Assembly: GCA_030159075.1 (NCBI GenBank)
Contig: BROG01000027.1
Span: forward strand, 1,747,501-1,811,500
Origin: Atrina japonica
Taxonomy: Eukaryota; Mollusca; Bivalvia; Pterioida; Pinnidae
Reading direction: 5' to 3'
DNA: 64,000 nt
Position numbers and translations under genes: made by a program. Positions 45,750 to 58,192 of this stretch are shown piece by piece (within the stretch, counting starts at the first letter, position 1; each line of letters begins with the position of its first letter). The notes beneath the pieces are model-generated. The model worked only from the letters and a program-made list of their open reading frames with translations, was not told the origin of the DNA and made no database searches.

Positions 45750-47610
45750 GTAATGTGGTTATTGTTTAACGAGGGGCTCGGGGATCATCATGACTTGAGC
45801 GAAACTGACATCAACAGAGTACTAGTTCTGATTAGAATAGATCACCTGAGTCTTTTGTTCAATGAGTTAGTAAAAAAAGGGGGGGGGCTCGATATTTTTC
45901 AAAATGCCACTTCTGAAACCAGGGTCCAGATTGATACCAAGTCCACAGGTTTACCCCTCAAGGTCAAAATTTGGAATAACATTTACATATATTTTCTTCT
46001 GATGCAATGTATACGTGTATGATTTTAACACACTAGTCACTTTCTTCAATTTTAGACCCCTATTGTGGCCCCATAATGGTACTTGGATCCAAAGTCACCA
46101 TCTATACTATAAAAGAAATTTTGTTTTATGATTTATTGCTCAACGGTTTTTGAGAATAAAACTTTCAAAGACACCTATCTTCATTCAATATATTTTCAAC
46201 TATCTCCACCTTGAATTAAGGGATTGTTGTCCGTTCTTTGAACATATTTGAATCCCCATCGCCCATCAATGCTTAGTTTTAATGAAATTAGCCAAGTGGT
46301 TATGGAGAAGATCATGAAAATACTGAGTGCTTACAATTACAATAGAACTACAATGGATTTTTAATCAGAAAGGATCACTTGAGCCTTTGGCCCAGTTGAG
46401 ATAAAACACTTCCATCTAATGTCTTTTTTCACAACTTATTTATTTATCAAACAATAATTTTCCTTCAAAAGGATGTTCTTTTGAAATGGGACAAGTTTGG
46501 TTTTGAAATAGATGGTATTTTTTCAAATTATTTGAAAGATGAATTTACAGAATACAAGATTAGCCGGGCATATCGCCAAAGCCGATAGTAGTCATCGAGT
46601 TGTGCGCAATCGTCTTTTTGTGTATGTTTTTGATCTCCGCAGTACCACCAGAATAAATGAAACTGTGTGCACGATATGATATAATGCATGTATGTATATA
46701 GAAAGAGGCCGTATGGGCCTTGATGGTCACCTGAGAACAACATAATTAGCTCCCATAAGCATTTTGCTTCTTTCACTTTCTCTTTATCTATTATACTTTA
46801 CAGGATAATAAGTCAAAATGTTCCAAAACATCAGAAATTTACAAAAAAAATACTTTTCAATATAATGTCAAAAATCATCCAAAAACATGAAAAATCCACT
46901 TAAAAGGGAAAATATCTCACATAAAGGTCGATCCGACAATTTCCACCAAAATAAATTTTTAAAGGATTTTTGCAAGCCGCTCATTTTAAGGGAACAGTTG
47001 TATTTAAAAAAATGCTGTTCTATTTTTAGCCATGACAGCCTTATTTGGTCCTAGCCCCTTTTCATTCGCAAACTTACTGCAGTTTTACATGGTTATACTT
47101 TCTGTCAAGTTTGGTTCAAATTGATCCAATGATTCTGGAGAAGTTGAAAATTTTTCGTTTAATTAGGTATCTATGACCTTGACCTTTGACCCCATGACCT
47201 TGAAATTTTGTCAAAATGATCCTTAGATAATCGTTGTATACAAAAAGTCAATCAGTTTTGAGTTATTAAACAAATGTACCCTGCATTACTGAATGGCTCG
47301 TTTATGAACAGATTTCATTTTCATTCGCAAAATTTGCAGATACGGACCTAATAATCATACATACAAAATTTGAAAGTCATCTGATCATTGGTCCTTTTTG
47401 GCCCCCTTGGAAGCCCCTATGGATCCTAGCCCCTTTTCATTCTTAAACTTTATGTGGCTTCACATGGGGATGCTATATGCCAAGTTTGGTTGGAATTGAC
47501 CCATTGGTTCTTGAGAAGAAGTCGAAAATGTCTAAAAGTTAACAACGGACAACTACAGACAAAACACGATCGGAATAGGTCACCTTCAGCTTTGCTGAGA
47601 TGACCAAATA
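45750..47610 (+). repeat. Cluster of dispersed repeat copies
   Basis: Several blocks match the family at 24236-24552: AGTTTGGTTCAAATTGAT and AGTTTGGTTGGAATTGAC, TTCTTGAGAAGAAGTCG, GATCACTTGAGCCTTTGGCC and GGTCACCTTCAGC. At least three partial copies lie in the same orientation. No coding potential is recognised. Confidence 0.5.
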
Positions 47611-48244
47611 AAAGTGTATTAAATATTCTGGTGTTGTTCATACAGTTGTAGACCTTTACAGATACAGAATTTTCATCTTGTTATAAATCATAGTAAATTG
47701 GAAGCTGTTTTTATTTTTCTGCATAGAAAGAGTCAGGCCATCTTTAATAGTAATACACAGAGTTGTCGGTGTTGATGATCGAGAGTTCTTAGCAGAATTA
47801 TCATGCCGGTCAAAATATTGTGAATAAGAATATAAAACAGGTAAAATGTACCCGATATGTTATTATTCGATAGACTGATAAAACAAAAATTATGTTTTAT
47901 CCAGTCATTTGGTGATAAAATATTATTTTTGAATACTAAAAATGAAATGATCGGCTAGTAAACATGTAATCAATTCGACTGAAATGTACCTTTTTAACAT
48001 GAAAACGGACAGATGCTAGCCTTTTTAACATGAAAACGGACAGATACTAGACCTATTTTGAAATCTGGTATATGATATATTAAGGATTTATTGTTCACCT
48101 AGTGTAACTCTCAAATAGCATTAAAGTTAATTATTCGAATAAGGACACGTTTTAACAACACCGTTTAGAACGTGTTGCTAAAAGTTGTAGGCGTCAAAAC
48201 GAGACCTTACCGGGAAAAGCAATAATATATGATTTCATACAGCC

Positions 48245-48294
48245 AGCGATATATAAAGCTAATAATAATAATAATATTAGCTTTATATATCGCT
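48245..48294. repeat. Perfect 19-bp palindrome with (AAT)n loop
   Basis: AGCGATATATAAAGCTAAT at 48245-48263 is followed by a 12-bp AAT loop and its exact complement at 48276-48294. A further direct copy of the arm lies at 48411-48429, followed by TAGCTTTA. It could be the end of a fold-back element spanning 48245-48430. Confidence 0.8.
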
Positions 48295-48439
48295 GATACA
48301 GCTAACTCAAACAACAGAAAAGATAAGAAGTTTGGGGGGTCTTACAACTGATTTTTTAACTATTGATTTGACAATAATAGAGAGTAGGCTCTACATCTTG
48401 TAGTATAATCAGCGATATATAAAGCTAATTAGCTTTACA

Positions 48440-49403
48440 ATTAAACGATAGAATGCCCAAAATGTGCGGTCGTTGAAGCTCATATTAAACGGGCACAGTG
48501 GATAAAATATTTTATATCTAAATTGTTTATACGTGTCGATATGAAATTGTAAATAAGCCATTTTTTCAAATACGGAGACATTGTAAAAATTGTTCGCAAG
48601 TTGCGAGTCGATCATCCCCACCTTTATTCATCACTTGCGAGTAGAGTTATCGACCATTGTGTCACTCGCATGAATTTCCCACATGGACCTTCCTGACCAG
48701 ATGTGTGTTATATCGCATATCACGCCCCTGCATTGGCATTTAAATGAATTACATTATTTGTGTATACGTATACCTTTACCTGAAAGATGACACGGAAATC
48801 GATGTAGTACTTATCCTTTTATTGCGGAACAGACAAAACAATTCATTTTATATCAGTTTTTCGTTTGTAAAAGATACCTCTCTGATTGTATACACCGTAT
48901 GTTTGTCATAATTATATATTGTATAACTGATGATCAATAAGATTTTAAGATAAAAAATTATATCTATATATAGGATATGAAAGGAACATTGGTCAAATAC
49001 TACCCCAATACAAAGTGTGGTAACTATGATCGATGAAGCGGAAATGAGTCAGGATGTGATTTTTAGACAATGAAAATCTCTCATGTGTGAATTAAGTAAG
49101 AGCGTACCCGGGCAAAATAATTTGTGATCCTTTTGCGCAACTTATCATTGAAGGAAAGGGATATTTACACAAAATATATCGCGTAATTTCTTTAAAATCA
49201 AGGGGTTTTTTCTGTCTCTTAAACAGAGGCATAAGTGTTTACCGAAATACTTTTTTCTTTGTATCTGGAGTGAGAAGAAATCTAATAATATACGCGTGTA
49301 TAATGAAATTCATCCCAGGTTTTGTTTTCATTAGGTGCCGAAACGTCTTGCACCCTTAATTTGCTGTAAAACCCGGCATTAAAGGTGATGAGATGTGTCG
49401 TGT
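48440..49403. other. Intergenic sequence, nothing recognised
   Basis: No repeat or recognisable coding sequence on either strand. It could contain the upstream 5'UTR exon or promoter of the A-T-R gene. Confidence 0.4.
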
Positions 49404-49533
49404 CCATAGGCGTCGGAGCCCGGGCTTAGCCCCCCCACTTTTTTTGCAAAGATAGGCATAGGTGTTGAAAATTGTGTGTGTTTTAAGTTGGTTTAGCCCC
49501 CCCCCACTTTCAATTTGCTTCCGACGCCTATGG
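49404..49533. mobile_element. 130-bp MITE, CCATAGGCGTCGGA ends
   Basis: The inverted ends CCATAGGCGTCGGA (49404-49417) and TCCGACGCCTATGG (49520-49533) are perfect over 14 bp. The interior has two C-runs (AGCCCCCCCAC-like). A TGT triplet on both sides may be a target duplication. Confidence 0.8.
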
Positions 49534-49610
49534 TGTCTAAAGAAGAAGGGGTGACTAAGCTCGATGCGATAACCAAGCCAGGACAAAAGACATACAGATC
49601 GGATACCTAC

Positions 49611-50052
49611 TATGAAAGGCCGTTTGGGTCACAAACGGTATGAACTATTGGTGGAGGAGAAACCCCAGTTATCCGGGTAAAGACCACCGACCTTCCGCAA
49701 GAAAACTGGCAAACTTTCCCACTTAATTCGAAATGACCCTAGCGGGATTCGAACCGGAGGTGTGAGGCCTCATGTTTTAAAGCGCAATGCTCTAACCACT
49801 CGGCCACGGAGGCCCCACAACTAGCTCGTTAAAAATCACTTTTAACGCGTTAAAACATACTTTTTGCATGCAAGTAGTGATTTTTAACGTGAAAGAGGAT
49901 ATTTTAACGCGTTTAAAGTGATTTTTACGTTTTAACGTGCAAAACAGTTTTCTATCGCGTTAGAAATAGAAAATTACGTTATGAACATATGTGATGATAT
50001 TAACCAATCAATAGGGTCATCCCATTTGTGACCCAAACAGCCTTTCATAACC
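49611..50052. mobile_element. Composite element: SINE and ACGCG block between inverted ends
   Basis: TATGAAAGGCCGTTTGGGTC at 49611 and its near-complement ending at 50052 are inverted ends of about 25 bp. Between them lie a tRNA-derived SINE (49640-49816, minus strand) and an ACGCGTTAAAA-rich block (49820-49975) like that of the fold-back at 22585-23640. Confidence 0.6.
49640..49816 (-). repeat. tRNA-derived SINE
   Basis: The minus strand carries an A-box TGGCCGAGTGG (49797-49807) and a B-box GGTTCGAATCC (49745-49755) in a tRNA-like head starting GGGGCCTCCGTGG. A body follows with TTGCGGAAGGTCGGTGGTC and TTTCTCCTCCACCAA. The same body blocks are seen at 36765-36937. It has intact pol III promoter boxes but no evidence of activity. 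Confidence 0.8.
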
Positions 50053-53000
50053 TACATACACGTACCGACTGGACTGAATTAACAACAGGATATAACCTTA
50101 GGGGATTAAATTATTTTATTACTCTCAGGCATTAGACGCACCTGTGATCGCGTCGGTCTAAGATAGGATGTAAATGTAATCAATAGAAGGACACACAAAT
50201 ATCCTGTATAGTTTTAATTTGATAATTGATATCCATAGAAAATGCAAAATAAATCGAAAACTGAATCAGCATAATTAAAGACTGTAAGGCTTAATATGTC
50301 GCCAACAGAATGAATTAAAAATTTTATATATAGATACATGAATAAAACAGAGATATAAATATATAAATAATTTGATATAGAATGAAGAAATATATACTGA
50401 TCAGTATACATGTTTACTGAAATTAATTTCAGAAAACACTACAGAAATAATTTAATACAGTACAAAATAAAACATGTATCTTTAATATTTTTATTTGTTT
50501 GTTATAAACATTTATTTATTTTCATTTTTACTTAATTTGAAATTGAAAATCTTGTAGGCAAATGAATTTCAATCATATGAAAGAAATATAAATGTATTAA
50601 ACATTTCAATGCCCCAGGTTTTCTGCTATGTATAGTTTCAAATGCAGAGGGTGAAATAAAGTCACTTTAAAAATTGAAAGTTAAAAGCAGGTCCACTGAT
50701 TGACATCTTCAAGTTGATATAAATACAGGCAGCCATGACAAATACAATGAGAAGAGGTAACTGTTGAAAGAACTGTGTTTAGGTCACACAGTAATAAGAA
50801 CTAAATGCACTGATATTTTTTGTGAAACAGTCATAAATAAACAGATTATTATTAGATGATGATAAATAAATTGATAGACAGAGTCAAATTATTAAATGTA
50901 TAGATAAACAAGATAATGAACTGCTTGATAAACAAATAAATAGATAAAAAATAGATACATAAATAAATAACCTTATACATGTAAAAATAAATAGAAAGAT
51001 AGGTTACATGTATAAATGAATAAATAAATGTATGAATGAAATTTTTAGATGCATATAGGCCTATGTATGAATAAGGAAATAAAACACAGTTTGAGAGTAT
51101 TGATGAATCAATAACACCAACAGAATGAAAATAGGCAATATTCTTACTTGTGTATCTGTAAGCCTGGCTTCCAGTACCTGTTACAACTTTATGTGAGTGT
51201 CAAACTTTTTTCAAATTTAGAGAACTCAGTGATGCCACCTTATGCATGAGATTTGTAGATCTAAATAAAAAAAAATGATACATGTACAACGTAAATATCT
51301 TTGGCTTTAATGACCAACATTGAACAGACACGTCCAACAGCAAATACAACTAGGGGGCTATGATATGTATTCAAAAATATAGAATACAAAACAGAGTAAC
51401 ATGGAAATCATTTACAAATTCATAAACAACAATACTTTAAAATACAACTTTATATGAAGAATATAGATATACGTTTTGAAATGCTTACCGACTAAAGCCA
51501 TCTAGAACAACCAGATCTTATCACGATGAAATTTAACAACTACTACCTAACTACATACAAGGAATCAGCATCTTGAGTGGCGCAGATTTGTCAAAATTAC
51601 AGTTCAAACTATTAAAACTACAAAAATAAATTTACATTTCTTACACAGATTTGAGTTCTTCTTCGTGATGGAAACATCGTGAATATAGAAACTTGAAACA
51701 ATACGATATTAGTTTTACTGATCCTATACCTTAGTGTTACGGATGGGACCACCACCCGGTTCTTGTCCAGTAACCTATTCACCCCTGTTGTTATACAGTC
51801 TTATAGTAAAAACAGTACTAACGACAACATCTGTCCGTGTCGTTACATCTAGCACTTGTCCCAAGAAAAGAAGACACGTGCATAACACCCGAGTGTTTAC
51901 TAAATTTATTTACGATGTTTACATCTCACTGTTTGTACATTATTATTTAACTAATCAAATAGTTTGTACACAGATCAATCAATTGTTTTGTCATGTCAAC
52001 TCATCAATGTTTGGATAACAACGATATACCCCCTATAATTTCATGTCGGATGTGTCGCCTTTGGACAGTGTCTGTACAGCAGTGCTGTGTTTTAAGTGGA
52101 TAAACAATCCCTAAAGTTATTTGAAAAGGTTGGATAAAGGGGTAGGCTTCAGAAGTTTACAAACTTCCTGAACCAGCCATCGTAAACAGATATCGTTCCT
52201 AAGTAAAATAACCCCGATAACTGCTGATGGGGCGGTGCAATCAGTGGGAAGTGATTGGGGTGGTCGACTGGGACCACGTGAACACCACCATTTCAAGACA
52301 GAAGTGAACTTAAGAATTTTCTATAATACGTGTAACTATTTTCACAGGCAGGTACGTTCCTGTACTGACGTTAACGATATCATATAATAAGACGCTTATT
52401 TTCAACTTTATGACGGATTTTGGAGAGCAACCAACCCTTGATAACCACTTTTACACTCTCGAACACACTTTTCCCTTTAAACGTCGTGCACTCCCGTTCT
52501 CATTTTAGAAGCTTAAAAGAGTCATTGCATAGAGTGAAATCATGTTGTTGACCTTTGAATATTAAACTTACAAAACAGCCAATACGGTTAAACTTGGAAA
52601 TTGAACTTTACCCAACTGAATATCTAAGTTTGTATTTTCACAGGTAAAGCGAAAACCTTTTGTTTTATAACCAAGTGGAACGTTGACAAATATCGTTAAG
52701 ACGGTTTGGATCGCGAAAGGGTAGACGAAAAAAGTAACTGAAAATCGCAGCAGAATTTCGGCCTAGCAAAAGTGTGACCCTATAATAACAGAGTACAGAA
52801 ATACTAAGAACTGTCAACAATTTAAAACTTAGAACAAGATTAGTTACCTAAGTTGACCAACTTATCCTTTCTTTTTTTCTCTCCAAGTATATGCAACAGA
52901 TTTAAAGTTTACGAACAAAATTTTTATAATATAGGCTATAGGCCTAGTAGCATATTCTGTCTAATTAGTGTCACATTTTTTAATTATTACAAAATTAAAT

Positions 53001-53504
53001 CAAAGGTACAAAAATGTAACTTACCAATTATGACCGATATCCCTTTGCTCTTTGCGTTGTTGACGTTGTGTATATATTAGAAAGAAGACATAATAAGGAT
53101 GAACGAGTTATGACAATGTTTACACTTTATCTAAATCAGCTGATATGGGGCATTAAGTGAATCACTTAAACTTTGATTGCAGAACCGGGATAGACCAGTT
53201 TTACTTACACGTCGTAAAATACACGTGTATACCACTTCCGCAAAATGTATCTTTTATCAAAGTCATATATAAACCAAAAATGACAAAGATACAAACAGAT
53301 TATCCTGTCACCACGCGATGTAGACAGGTGGTTGAATAATAAATATACACTTATAAAGTATTTATGACCAGGGTGCGTCGTACATAGAGGATACTGTAGT
53401 GCTTTCAGTTATTGATAATCAACATAATTGCACAACGCCAATTAGCAATTAAGGGCGAAGATAATAACTGCTGGTGTATCAACATTCGATCCATACTGTC
53501 TAAT
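50053..53504. other. Intergenic sequence, no gene recognised
   Basis: Mostly AT-rich (50200-51150 is very A-rich with ATAAATA runs). 52.0-52.8 kb is less AT-rich but shows no conserved protein. The open frames (up to 94 codons) have no recognisable similarity or splice context. Confidence 0.5.
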
Positions 53505-54844
53505 CAGTATAGTACAGTTCACCCTAAACCTTTTTTGAATAAACTTGATTTTATTTCACAGAAGTATAAATACCTGTGCAATATTAAGGGCAAGATAATT
53601 AACGAAAATTATCCAAACGCTCTGTCACCTCAAAATCGTTCGGACGTTCATTCCCATTTCGTAATTGATTACACTATAAGACAATTTAACGTGCAAACGT
53701 TCAAAACAAACATGGCGGTTTGGAAACGTCAGCGACGTCCGGGAGCAGTTTGTGAACGCACATAGATTGCTGATGTAATCTGCAAAGCAACCGGAAGATG
53801 GCTTACTCCAAATAGATAACCTTCGATATAACATGGAATGAACGTTTACGACACAATTCCAATAGTTTTCTCCGGCAAAAGTCATATTGATACACTCTGT
53901 TTGTATTCCTAAAATAAATAATTCAAACTATGATCCATTGACATGAAAAATAGAGAATAAATTTGTTGATAGGTCATCGCTGTCTCGTATTATTTAATTT
54001 AACTGGTAGTGTCAATATATCTGTTCATAGTCTACTTCAAATATCAGTTTTAGGTTCCTCATTCCATTTGAATAGACCATAATACAGTGCTTATTGCTCA
54101 CTTGTTGAAACGCTTATCTCGATCCGCCATCGGCAAAAAATAAAGTTTATTTCAAACACAGTCCCACTTCGTTCGTATGACTACTAACATGCCAAATTTT
54201 ACCGTTGTCTCCCGTGTGCAGGCTTGCTCTATCTCGGTCATGAGACAACCGACCGAAGACAGGATGTGAAAGTGATCCTTAAAATAACTTTCGATGTTTT
54301 GACAGACATTGTTACGAATTCATACATGTTGTGCATTTTCGGAATGTAAAGCTACGCAGGGATTAGAGAAATTAAGTTTCTCCTTCTTCTAAACTGTGAA
54401 ATCATCATCTCAATAAAATCGGCTATATTAATTTGATCGTAGCTTTTGCATACGGAATGCATTATATAAATTTTCATTTAAATTTATCTTTCGTCTTCAA
54501 CTACGAAACTACATTTATTTATATTAACTGAATCACAGAAATTTGAAATATGAAACATGACTGACACATGATTTTAAGTCGTATCATAGACCCCTTTTCC
54601 TCTTGTCTAACGAAATATCTGCTAAAACCGCAACAGAGATATATTTCTGTTTTTCAAAATGATTCACAAACCAGTTTACAAATAAAAATTCCTTTGTTTC
54701 ATTTAGATTGAGCAGAACTGACAGATAGTTTGGATAATTTTCGTTTTATCATCTTGACATAGTAATATTGCACAGATATTTATACTTCTATGAAAAATCA
54801 CGGTCATTCAAAAAAAGTTTTAGGGTGAACTGTACTATAGTCTG
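53505..54844. mobile_element. 1.34-kb element with long inverted terminal repeats
   Basis: CAGTATAGTACAGTTCACCC at 53505 and its near-complement ending at 54844 are the outer parts of inverted arms. The arms continue for about 130 bp on each side (shared GAAGTATAAATA, TGTGCAATATTA and ACGAAAATTATCCAAAC) at roughly 80 percent identity. The interior has only short open frames. It is a non-autonomous DNA element of unknown family. Confidence 0.75.
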
Positions 54845-54887
54845 AAAGTTTAGCAGTTTGGTTCCCTAGTCTAAGGGTCAATTAATT

Positions 54888-55635
54888 GTATGGGGTTGCC
54901 CCATTATTCCGACGCCCCAATAACCCGACATCCCATTAATCCGACACCCCACTAGTCCGACGCCTTGTCAATCATAAATTATGACAGTGTCCGAGGCTTT
55001 TCAAGTTCCATGTTCCTTCGGATCTTCGGAAATATAAATCTACAAGCAATATTAGTGCTACGGATATACCATTGATATCAATTAGTTTGTTTTGTATCAA
55101 GAACATCCCATTAAGATATAGTCCCAATTTTTTTTAAAATGATTTTATTTTTCATATGTGCATGGAATTGTATATAGTATTAATTACATGTATCTGAAGG
55201 ATAGATTTGAATTTGGTGTTTATATGTGATTAAGATGGAATTAGCGTAGTGTGCCCGATACATATAAACATCATTTGAATTCGTTTAAAGAAATCCACTA
55301 AAAGACAAATCACACGGCACTCAGGTAGGGTACGTCGGGTACGGTCCACCTACTCATAAATCTACTATTAAAGGCTAAAAAATGGAATCCGGATCAACCC
55401 CATTCCTTCGTCTACGTCTTTTTCTGTCGGACTGGTGAACCTTCGAACTAGTGGGCCTTCGGATTGGTCTTGCATTGGACTAGTTGACCTTCGGATCCGG
55501 ATCCACTCAAATCCTCCCCTCCTGTTTTTTTTTCTGTCGAACCTTCGGACTGGTGGAGCTTCGGATCCGGGTTAACCCGATTTCTCCGTCTCCAACTTTA
55601 CAATCGAACTGGTGAACCTTCGGACTGGTGGGAAG
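54888..55635. repeat. Degenerate CCGAC / TTCGGACTGGTGG repeat region
   Basis: The left part has four diverged CCCATTANTCCGACGCC units. The right part has several ACCTTCGGACTGGTGG units in the complementary sense. It may be the two halves of an old fold-back element. Confidence 0.5.
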
Positions 55636-55844
55636 TCCCCATCTATGGATGTAAACTAACAAAAATATCATCAAAATATCACCAGATTTCTAGGGTTAAT
55701 GTGCAATTTCTCTTCAGTCTTGGATGTCTACCAAATTCAGAGGACAAATTAAAGCAGCATTACTGAGATTATGTAGAGCAATTCATTTTTTGAGGACTTA
55801 CTTGTATCCTATTTACTGCATTTTTATTTTTGCACCGTATAGTA

Positions 55845-56045
55845 GCTCCCCTTACTTTTTATCTTTTCGTCATCGTTATTGTTGTATTGTTGTTTAACGT
55901 CCCACTCAAGGATCTTTCACTTATGTGGAGACGTCACCAAATGCCGATGAAGGGCCCTAAATTTTGGCCTATGCTCAGCACGTACGGCCATAGAGCAGTG
56001 GGGTTCTTTAATACGTGCCGACACCTACACTGACACATTATCTTG
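55845..56045 (+). repeat. Dispersed repeat, TTTAACGTCCCACTCAAGG type
   Basis: GTTGTTTAACGTCCCACTCA, TTATGTGGAGACGTCACC, GGCCTATGCTCAGCACGTA and GGGTTCTTTAATACGTGCC in order. Blocks of this kind recur in mollusc genomes; that is general knowledge, not tested here. The 67-codon open frame is not considered a gene. Confidence 0.5.
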
Positions 56046-56637
56046 GTTTTTACTATCTCATCCGCACGGCATGAAAAACTTCCGCCGAGGATCGAAGCCG
56101 AACATATTCGTTAAATATTCATGTTAAATCTTTGATAAAAGTTAACATTTGATTAGCCAATACAATAATATAAGGATAGTCCATTTCCATTGATGAATAT
56201 GTGTGTGATCTGTCACGGATGTTACAATTAGTCGTTAACATGTCTCGCGACCCCCCTCCCCCCGCTGTGTTCGCTACACTGTGTTCACTACAAGGTAATG
56301 TGATTTGTAAGCAACAGGCCCTGAGAAAACGGCACATCAGTAATCCTTGATCAAATATTTAAATCGCATCAATTCACATCCAGCCGGAAATGTGATGATT
56401 GGATTTGTTATTTGACCTGCATCAGATCCTAAATTTACCCCCAGTGAAAACGCTGATGATCTTGTAAAACTTTGTTTATGTCTAAAACTCCTAACAGTCA
56501 AAAATCCGAAGATTGTTCCAAGTATTTATATAAAATGTACTTTTTACTAAAAATAAGTTCACACGAAAATATTTTTTTACTTTACTATCTGTGAAAGCAA
56601 CTTTCCTAAAAGGCCTTCTTTTATAGAATTCCATAAC

Positions 56638-57185
56638 GTGATCCTGTCTATTTGACCGAGTATAGTTGTCTTTGATCCTGTCTATTTGACCGAATTTTGT
56701 ATTTGATCCGGTTTTTTTTGACTGAGTATTGTAGTCTTTGATCCTGTGTATTTCAGCAAGTGTTGTCTTTGATCCTGTGTATTTCAGCGAGTGTTGTCTT
56801 TGATCCTGTGTATTTCAGCGAGTGTTGTCTTTGATCCTGTCTATTTGAGGGAGTGTTGTCTTTGATCCTGTCTATTTGAGGGAGTGTTGTCTTTGATCCT
56901 GTTTATTTGACCGGGTATTATCTTTGATCCTGTCTATCTGACCAACTATTGTCTTTTATCCTGTCTATTTGAGCGAGTATTGTCTTTTATCTTGTCTAAT
57001 CAAGCGAGTGTTATCTTTGATCCTGTCTATTTGAGGGAGTGTTGTCTTTGACCCTGTCTATTTGAGGGAGTGTTGTCTTTTATTCTGTCCATTTGAGCGA
57101 GTATTGTCTTTGATCTTGTCTATTCGAAGGAGTGTTATCTTTGATCCTGTCTATTTGACCAAGTGTTGTCTTTGATCCTGTACTA
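56638..57185. repeat. About 31-bp minisatellite
   Basis: About 17 units of TTTGATCCTGTCTATTTGAG plus GGAGTGTTGTC, with frequent point changes and some deletions. Intergenic. Confidence 0.9.
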
Positions 57186-58192
57186 TGCCTGTTCATTGTA
57201 CTTTCTTTGTTTCTTTCCTCAATTTTATACCAAATATGGTATGATGCTTATTATATATAAATTTGGAGTTTAATTTTGTCAAACAAACAGTAGTATCTGC
57301 CAGAGTTATTGGACCTTAAAACGCCACAAATGACTTATCTCTTTGGGGCGTTTTAAATAGTTTCATCATAAAATGTATCGGTCAACTGAAAAATATAATT
57401 AACTGCATCATTTTAAAAATTGCACCCCAAAAACGACAAGGCATCCAACATATCAAAATTCAAGGTCTATTTCCAGGTCAAAGGGCAAACTTGCCATATA
57501 AATATCAATCACGTTTACCTTTATAATAAAGTGAAACTGTAAGCGTAGATTTACTATATTTTTATCAATAACTAAGGATCTCCACTATCAAGATAAAACT
57601 CATTGATTTATATATCTGTAACTATACTCTGGTCAGTTTTAGATGCCAAGTTCAGTGTCAGTTATCTTGTTGACGAAAACAGTTCAATGTTTCCTCGTTC
57701 AGTATTGATAATTCTATCACTCACCATCACCTTAACAACATAGGTCAACATACATTTATACCTATTTGCGTCATTTATTTTGTTCAATTGTTTCAATGTT
57801 GAATGCTTCATTCAACAATTTTTCAGTTAGGTATATAGTGGCAGTCGGTTTTCTGGAGAAAATCCAGTTACAATTTCAGTTTCAAGTCCGATCTGAAATA
57901 CATGTAACCTCTTATACAAAGCAATTGGTCACTCACTGAGTAGAACCTCGGCCCAACTGCACAAAACTTATAAATATTCTTAATATGTCCTACTTAGCCA
58001 ATCAGATTCCAGGATAACTGGTTAGAGTTGAGTTATACTCCAGGTTATGCCACTGGGTCCTGGTTATGTTTAGCCAGTTAATATCTCTACCATTAAATAA
58101 TCATGTGTGATCCTAGTGGCTTATGTCTAACTGATAAAACTTCATGAACAATATCAAAATTAAAATACAAACACAATTTTCTTACTTGACAT
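57186..58192. other. Intergenic sequence with two old repeat fragments
   Basis: 57785-57900 resembles the SINE tail (ATTCAACAATTTTTCAG, then GGTTTTCTGGAGAAAATC). 57945-58080 resembles the GGCACCA fold-back family (TAGCCAATCAGATTCCAGGA). No gene recognised. Confidence 0.5.

Noticed and set aside
49742..49816. Functional tRNA gene
   Set aside because: A and B boxes are present but the head does not close into a clean acceptor stem and is followed by a SINE body shared with other loci.
51734..52018. 94-codon plus-strand open frame
   Set aside because: No similarity recognised, biased composition and no splice or start context; not enough to call a gene.
53412..53765. 117-codon plus-strand open frame
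   Set aside because: It overlaps the left inverted arm of the 1.34-kb element and shows no recognisable domain.
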